Shown one piece after another: positions 60,545-64,000 of a stretch of 64,000 nt of DNA. The stretch is taken from contig NZ_JARUKW010000008.1 of NCBI RefSeq assembly GCF_029688845.1, positions 1-64,000 of the forward strand. Reading direction: 5' to 3'. Numbering within the stretch: the stretch's first letter is position 1; each line of letters opens with the position of its first letter. The position numbers and the translations under genes are program-made. The notes under the pieces were generated by a model. The model saw nothing but the letters and a program-made list of their open reading frames with translations, had not been told where the DNA came from and searched no databases. This stretch comes from Natronococcus sp. A-GB1 (GTDB lineage: Archaea > Halobacteriota > Halobacteria > Halobacteriales > Natrialbaceae).

Positions 60545-61818
60545 GCGGGCTAGCCGAGGACGCCGACTCCGGGGCGGACAGCGCGAACGGCGACATCTGC
60601 GTCGTCTACGATATCGGCGAGCTCGTCGTCGGGCCCTCGAGGAACGAGTCCGACGACACACCCCTCGAGATCCGCGAGGACGCCGCCCTCGTCGCGGTCG
60701 ACGGCGAGGTCGTCGCCGTTGGCTCGAGCGATGACGTCACCCGCGAGTACCCGCCCGAGGATGCCGAGACGACGATCGACGCCGAGGGGCGGGCGGTCGT
60801 CCCCGGTTTCGTCGATCCCCACACGCACGCCGTCTTCGCGGGCGATCGGTCCGACGAGTTCGAGGCGAAGTTACGAGGAAAGGAGTACCAGGAGATCCTC
60901 GCCGAGGGTGGCGGCATACTTCGAACTGTCCGAGCGGTTCGCGAGGCGAGCGACGATCAGTTAGTCGCGAACCTTACGGGCCACCTCGAGACGATGCTCG
61001 CCCACGGGACGACGACCGTCGAGGTCAAGTCTGGGTACGGACTCGACACCGAGACCGAACTTCGACAGCTCGAGGCGATCGACTGCGCCGACGCCGCCCA
61101 GCCGGTCGATCTCGTGGCGACGTTCATGGGCGCCCACGCGGTCCCCGACGATCGGGGTACCGACGAGTACGTCGACGACGTCGTCGAGAAACAGCTTCCG
61201 GCCGTGGCCGACCAGGGAATCGCGACTTTTTGCGACGTCTTCTGCGAGGAGGGCGTCTTCGACGTCAACCAGTCGCGACGGGTGCTCGAGGCGGGACTCG
61301 AATACGGCCTGACGCCGAAGGTTCACGCCGAGGAGTTCGTTCGCCTCGGCGGGGCGGAGCTTGCGGCCGAACTCGGTGCTGCCAGCGCGGACCACTTGCT
61401 GCATGCGAACGGAGACGACGTCGACGCGCTGGTCGAGAACGGAGTCGTGCCCGTCCTGTTACCCGGAACCGCGTTCGGCCTCGGCGAGGACTACGCCGAC
61501 GCGCGGGCGTTCCTCGAGGCCGGCGCGCCCGTCGCGCTGGCGACCGATTTCAACCCCAACTGCCACTCCCGGAGCATGGAGTTCGTTCAGACGCTCGGCG
61601 CCGTCGAGATGGAGATGACGCCCGCGGAGGCGCTGCTCGCGTCGACGCGAAACGCGGCGCTCGCGCTCGGACTCGAGGACGGAACGGGGACGCTGCGGGA
61701 AGGTGCGCCGGCCGACGCCGTCGTGCTCGAGGCGCCGTCGTTCGCCCACGTCGCTTACCGGTTCGACACGTCGGCGGTCGACGCGGTGCTCAAGCGAGGG
61801 GAGGTGGTGGCAAAATGA
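60541..61818 (+). CDS. hutI: Imidazolonepropionase
   Basis: 425 residues. Opens the imidazolone ring. Amidohydrolase motifs: [20 protein letters not shown] (~85), [40 protein letters not shown] (metal His, ~260), [20 protein letters not shown] (~335). ATG 60541 overlaps the hutG stop by 4 nt. Its final codons (EVVAK, stop) are echoed just before the hutH start, 525 nt further on. Confidence 0.95.
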   Translation: MSGLAEDADSGADSANGDICVVYDIGELVVGPSRNESDDTPLEIREDAALVAVDGEVVAVGSSDDVTREYPPEDAETTIDAEGRAVVPGFVDPHTHAVFAGDRSDEFEAKLRGKEYQEILAEGGGILRTVRAVREASDDQLVANLTGHLETMLAHGTTTVEVKSGYGLDTETELRQLEAIDCADAAQPVDLVATFMGAHAVPDDRGTDEYVDDVVEKQLPAVADQGIATFCDVFCEEGVFDVNQSRRVLEAGLEYGLTPKVHAEEFVRLGGAELAAELGAASADHLLHANGDDVDALVENGVVPVLLPGTAFGLGEDYADARAFLEAGAPVALATDFNPNCHSRSMEFVQTLGAVEMEMTPAEALLASTRNAALALGLEDGTGTLREGAPADAVVLEAPSFAHVAYRFDTSAVDAVLKRGEVVAK

Positions 61819-61895
61819 CGGCTGCGATCGCCGATGCGATGTCTCGTTCGAGTACGCTCGAACTGAGACCGAACACGGCGCCGAAAGAGACGGCT

Positions 61896-62249
61896 TCAGT
61901 AGGTGATGATCTCGTAGCCGTCCTCGACCAGCGAGCGGATGCTGGGGTGGCCCTCGTACTCGTCGAGCAGTTCGGCCGGACTCGCTTCGACCTCGTCGGC
62001 AACCTCGTAGGCGTTCGCACAGTAGTGACACGCCGACATGAGGTCGGTCAGTTCCGCGTAGAGCTCGTGGTAGTCGTGAGCCTCGTCCTCGAGTTCGGGG
62101 ATCCACTGCGTACCGGCCCCGTCGAAGACGATCTCGACGTTGTCGCCGGCCTCGTGGAACTCCTGGGCGGTCTGGAGGCCGTTGACGACGCGGCCGAGGT
62201 CGGACGCCGATTCGGTTCCTGCGAGCACGACGATTGCTGCGTCTGGCAT
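61896..62249 (-). CDS. DsrE family protein, antisense inside the hut cluster
   Basis: 117 residues. DAAIVVLAGTESASDLGRVV, NGLQTAQEFHEAGDNVEIVF and LMSACHYCANAYEVADEVEA are the DsrE/F-like alpha-beta fold with a conserved Cys pair (HYC). Relatives transfer sulfur or serve redox sensing. It lies on the minus strand between hutI and hutH, which are usually adjacent, so it appears inserted. No sulfur genes flank it. Confidence 0.85.
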   Translation of the reverse strand: MPDAAIVVLAGTESASDLGRVVNGLQTAQEFHEAGDNVEIVFDGAGTQWIPELEDEAHDYHELYAELTDLMSACHYCANAYEVADEVEASPAELLDEYEGHPSIRSLVEDGYEIITY

Positions 62250-62338
62250 ACGATCGTCGCTCGGAAGCCCGCACGTATGCCCGTTGGGCGCTCGTGTGCG
62301 GGCCGCCCACCGGCGACGGCCGCGGGAGGTGGTCGCCG

Positions 62339-63955
62339 ATGACCGTCGTGCTCGACGGCGAGTCGCTGTCCCCGGAGGACGTCGCCGCGGTCGCGCGCGA
62401 CGACGCCCGGCTCGAGATCGACAAAGCGGCCCGAGAGCGACTCAGGGAGTCCCGCGCCCGCGTCGAGGACGTGATCGAGAGCGGCGAGGCCGTCTACGGG
62501 CTCAACACCGGATTCGGCGAGCTGGTCGACGAACGCATCCCGCCCGGGGAGATCGAACAGCTCCAGACGAACCTGCTGCGCAGCCACGCTGCGGGCGCGG
62601 GCCGCGAACTCGAGCGCGAGGAGGTCCGCGCGATGCTGGTCGCCCGGATCAACGCGCTCGTGACCGGCTACTCGGGGATCCGCGAGACCGTCGTCGATCA
62701 CCTCGTCGCGATCTGTAACGCGGGCGTCCACCCGGTTGTCAGATCCCGCGGAAGTCTCGGCGCCAGCGGCGACCTCGCACCGCTCGCGCATATGTCGCTG
62801 GTGCTGATCGGCGAGGGCGAAGCGGTCGTCGAGGGATCGAACGAGGAGGACGGTAAACGGTGCTCCGGCGCCGACGCCCTCGCCGAGATCGGCCTCGAGC
62901 CCCTCTCCCTGCAGCCCAAGGAGGGACTCGCGCTCATCAACGGCACCCAGCTAACCGCCGGGCTGGCGGCCCTCGCGGTTGTCGACGGCGAACGGCTCGT
63001 TCGCGGTGCGGATGCGGCCGGCGCGCTGACGATCGAAACCTCCCTCGGAACGACGGCGACGGCCGCCCGGGCGATTCACGAGGCCCGGCCGCACGCAGGC
63101 CAGCTCGAAAGCGCGCGCGAAGTTCGACGACTCACCGCCGGCAGCGAGGTCGTGGAGGCACACCGCAACTGCGACCGGGTGCAGGACGCCTACTCGCTGC
63201 GGTGTCTCCCGCAGGTTCACGGGGCGGTCCGGGATGCACTCGAGCACCTCCGCACGGCCGTCGAGACCGAACTCAACAGCGCGACCGACAACCCGCTGGT
63301 GTTTGCGGGCGACAGGGTCGACGATCGCGCGTCGGGAACCGAACGTGCGGCGGTGCTCTCGGGCGGGAACTTCCACGGCGCGCCGCTGGCGCTTCGACTC
63401 GAGTACGCCCGTCTCGCGCTGACCGACCTGGCGGCGATCAGCGAGCGACGGATCGACCGCCTGCTGAACCCCAACCTGCAGGAACCACACCTCCCGCCGT
63501 TTCTCGCCGCCGACAGCGGCGTCGAGTCGGGGTACATGATCGCCCAGTACACCGCGGCGGCGCTGCTCAACGAGCTGCGCTCGATCGGGGCCGCCTCCGC
63601 CGACAACACGCCGGTCAGCGGCGGGCAAGAAGATCACGTCAGCATGAGCGGCCAGTCCGCACTCAACGCTCGGCGGGCCGTCGAGAACGCTACGCAGGTC
63701 GTCGCAGCCGAACTCGTCTGTGGCGCACAGGCTGCCGACTACGTCGACGACGCCTTCGAGACCGACGAGCCGCTGTCGCTCGGCGTTGGGACGAGCGCCG
63801 TCTACGACCTGATCCGGGAGGTCGTCCCGTCGCTCGAGGCGGATCGGCCGGTTCACACCGACGTCGATCAGGTGGCGGAACTGCTCGCGGAGGGGTTGGT
63901 CGACGAGACGATCGAGCGCGCCACCGACGACTCGCCACCGATCGACGACGACTAA
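62339..63955 (+). CDS. hutH: Histidine ammonia-lyase
   Basis: 538 residues. First step of histidine degradation: histidine to urocanate and ammonia. The MIO cofactor forms from the Ala-Ser-Gly in SRGSLGASGDLAPLAH (~140-155). Other family marks: YGLNTGFGELVDERI (~51), NGTQLTAGLAALAV, QDAYSLRCLPQVHGAVRDAL, and SADNTPVSGGQEDHVSMSGQ. Starts at ATG 62339, preceded by GGGAGGTGGTCGCCG, a close echo of the hutI 3' end. The gap 61819-62338 from hutI is occupied by the antisense DsrE gene. Confidence 0.96.
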   Translation: MTVVLDGESLSPEDVAAVARDDARLEIDKAARERLRESRARVEDVIESGEAVYGLNTGFGELVDERIPPGEIEQLQTNLLRSHAAGAGRELEREEVRAMLVARINALVTGYSGIRETVVDHLVAICNAGVHPVVRSRGSLGASGDLAPLAHMSLVLIGEGEAVVEGSNEEDGKRCSGADALAEIGLEPLSLQPKEGLALINGTQLTAGLAALAVVDGERLVRGADAAGALTIETSLGTTATAARAIHEARPHAGQLESAREVRRLTAGSEVVEAHRNCDRVQDAYSLRCLPQVHGAVRDALEHLRTAVETELNSATDNPLVFAGDRVDDRASGTERAAVLSGGNFHGAPLALRLEYARLALTDLAAISERRIDRLLNPNLQEPHLPPFLAADSGVESGYMIAQYTAAALLNELRSIGAASADNTPVSGGQEDHVSMSGQSALNARRAVENATQVVAAELVCGAQAADYVDDAFETDEPLSLGVGTSAVYDLIREVVPSLEADRPVHTDVDQVAELLAEGLVDETIERATDDSPPIDDD

Positions 63956-64000
63956 TCGCCATAGACCGACGGCGCAACCCTCGTCCCGTCGGTCGATTTG

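Overview
The window is a GC-rich haloarchaeal chromosome segment (class Halobacteria; the very frequent CTCGAG hexamer and the gene set fit Natrialbaceae, but that placement is inference). Supporting signs are acidic proteins, Tat signals with twin arginines, a PGF-CTERM archaeosortase tail, RPA/RPAP operon genes, a CDC48 ATPase, an Orc1/Cdc6 initiator, bat-type HTH regulators and many short haloarchaea-specific zinc-finger and winged-helix proteins.

Layout: 1-1200 is a lower-GC accessory edge with a RelE-type toxin-antitoxin pair and decayed small ORFs, next to aroQ-aroK. 2.5-15 kb holds cdc48, archaeal phosphatidylserine decarboxylase, a frameshifted PAS/GAF histidine kinase, an Lhr-type helicase, a PGF-CTERM surface protein and thioredoxin. 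15-23.6 kb holds glnA, a frameshifted molybdopterin-oxidoreductase-like gene, the rpa1-rpap1-phosphoesterase operon, arfC and msrA. 24-33 kb holds an ABC ATPase, a cobalamin adenosyltransferase, an ATP-grasp enzyme, and a membrane-sensor/HTH/small-membrane-protein cluster. 33.2-35.8 kb is a probable replication origin: an orc1/cdc6 gene bracketed by at least six near-identical ORB-like boxes. 36-43 kb holds an MFS carrier, a degenerate polysaccharide-deacetylase lipoprotein, an acetyltransferase and two FtsX permeases. 44.5-47.5 kb is the glmS-glmU amino-sugar operon. 47.8-49.4 kb encodes a Tat-exported protein with five curlin-like repeats. 50-57 kb has small membrane proteins, an M24 peptidase broken by a stop codon, otsA-otsB (trehalose) and a Tat metzincin-like protease. 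57-64 kb is the histidine utilisation cluster (bat-type regulator, hutU, hutG, hutI, hutH), with a DsrE-family gene lying antisense between hutI and hutH.

Three genes are visibly broken (histidine kinase by a frameshift, molybdopterin protein by two poly-G indels, M24 peptidase by an in-frame TAA). These could be real lesions or sequencing errors. A dispersed ~285-bp repeat occurs three times (44.1, 50.0 and 56.9 kb); each copy carries a hairpin whose stem sequence differs while pairing is kept.

The most promising unexplained items are the curlin-like repeat protein (47815-49428), the dispersed hairpin repeat, the ORB-bracketed origin, the paired ACCTATTGTA elements, and the sensor/HTH/membrane cluster at 28.2-31 kb.
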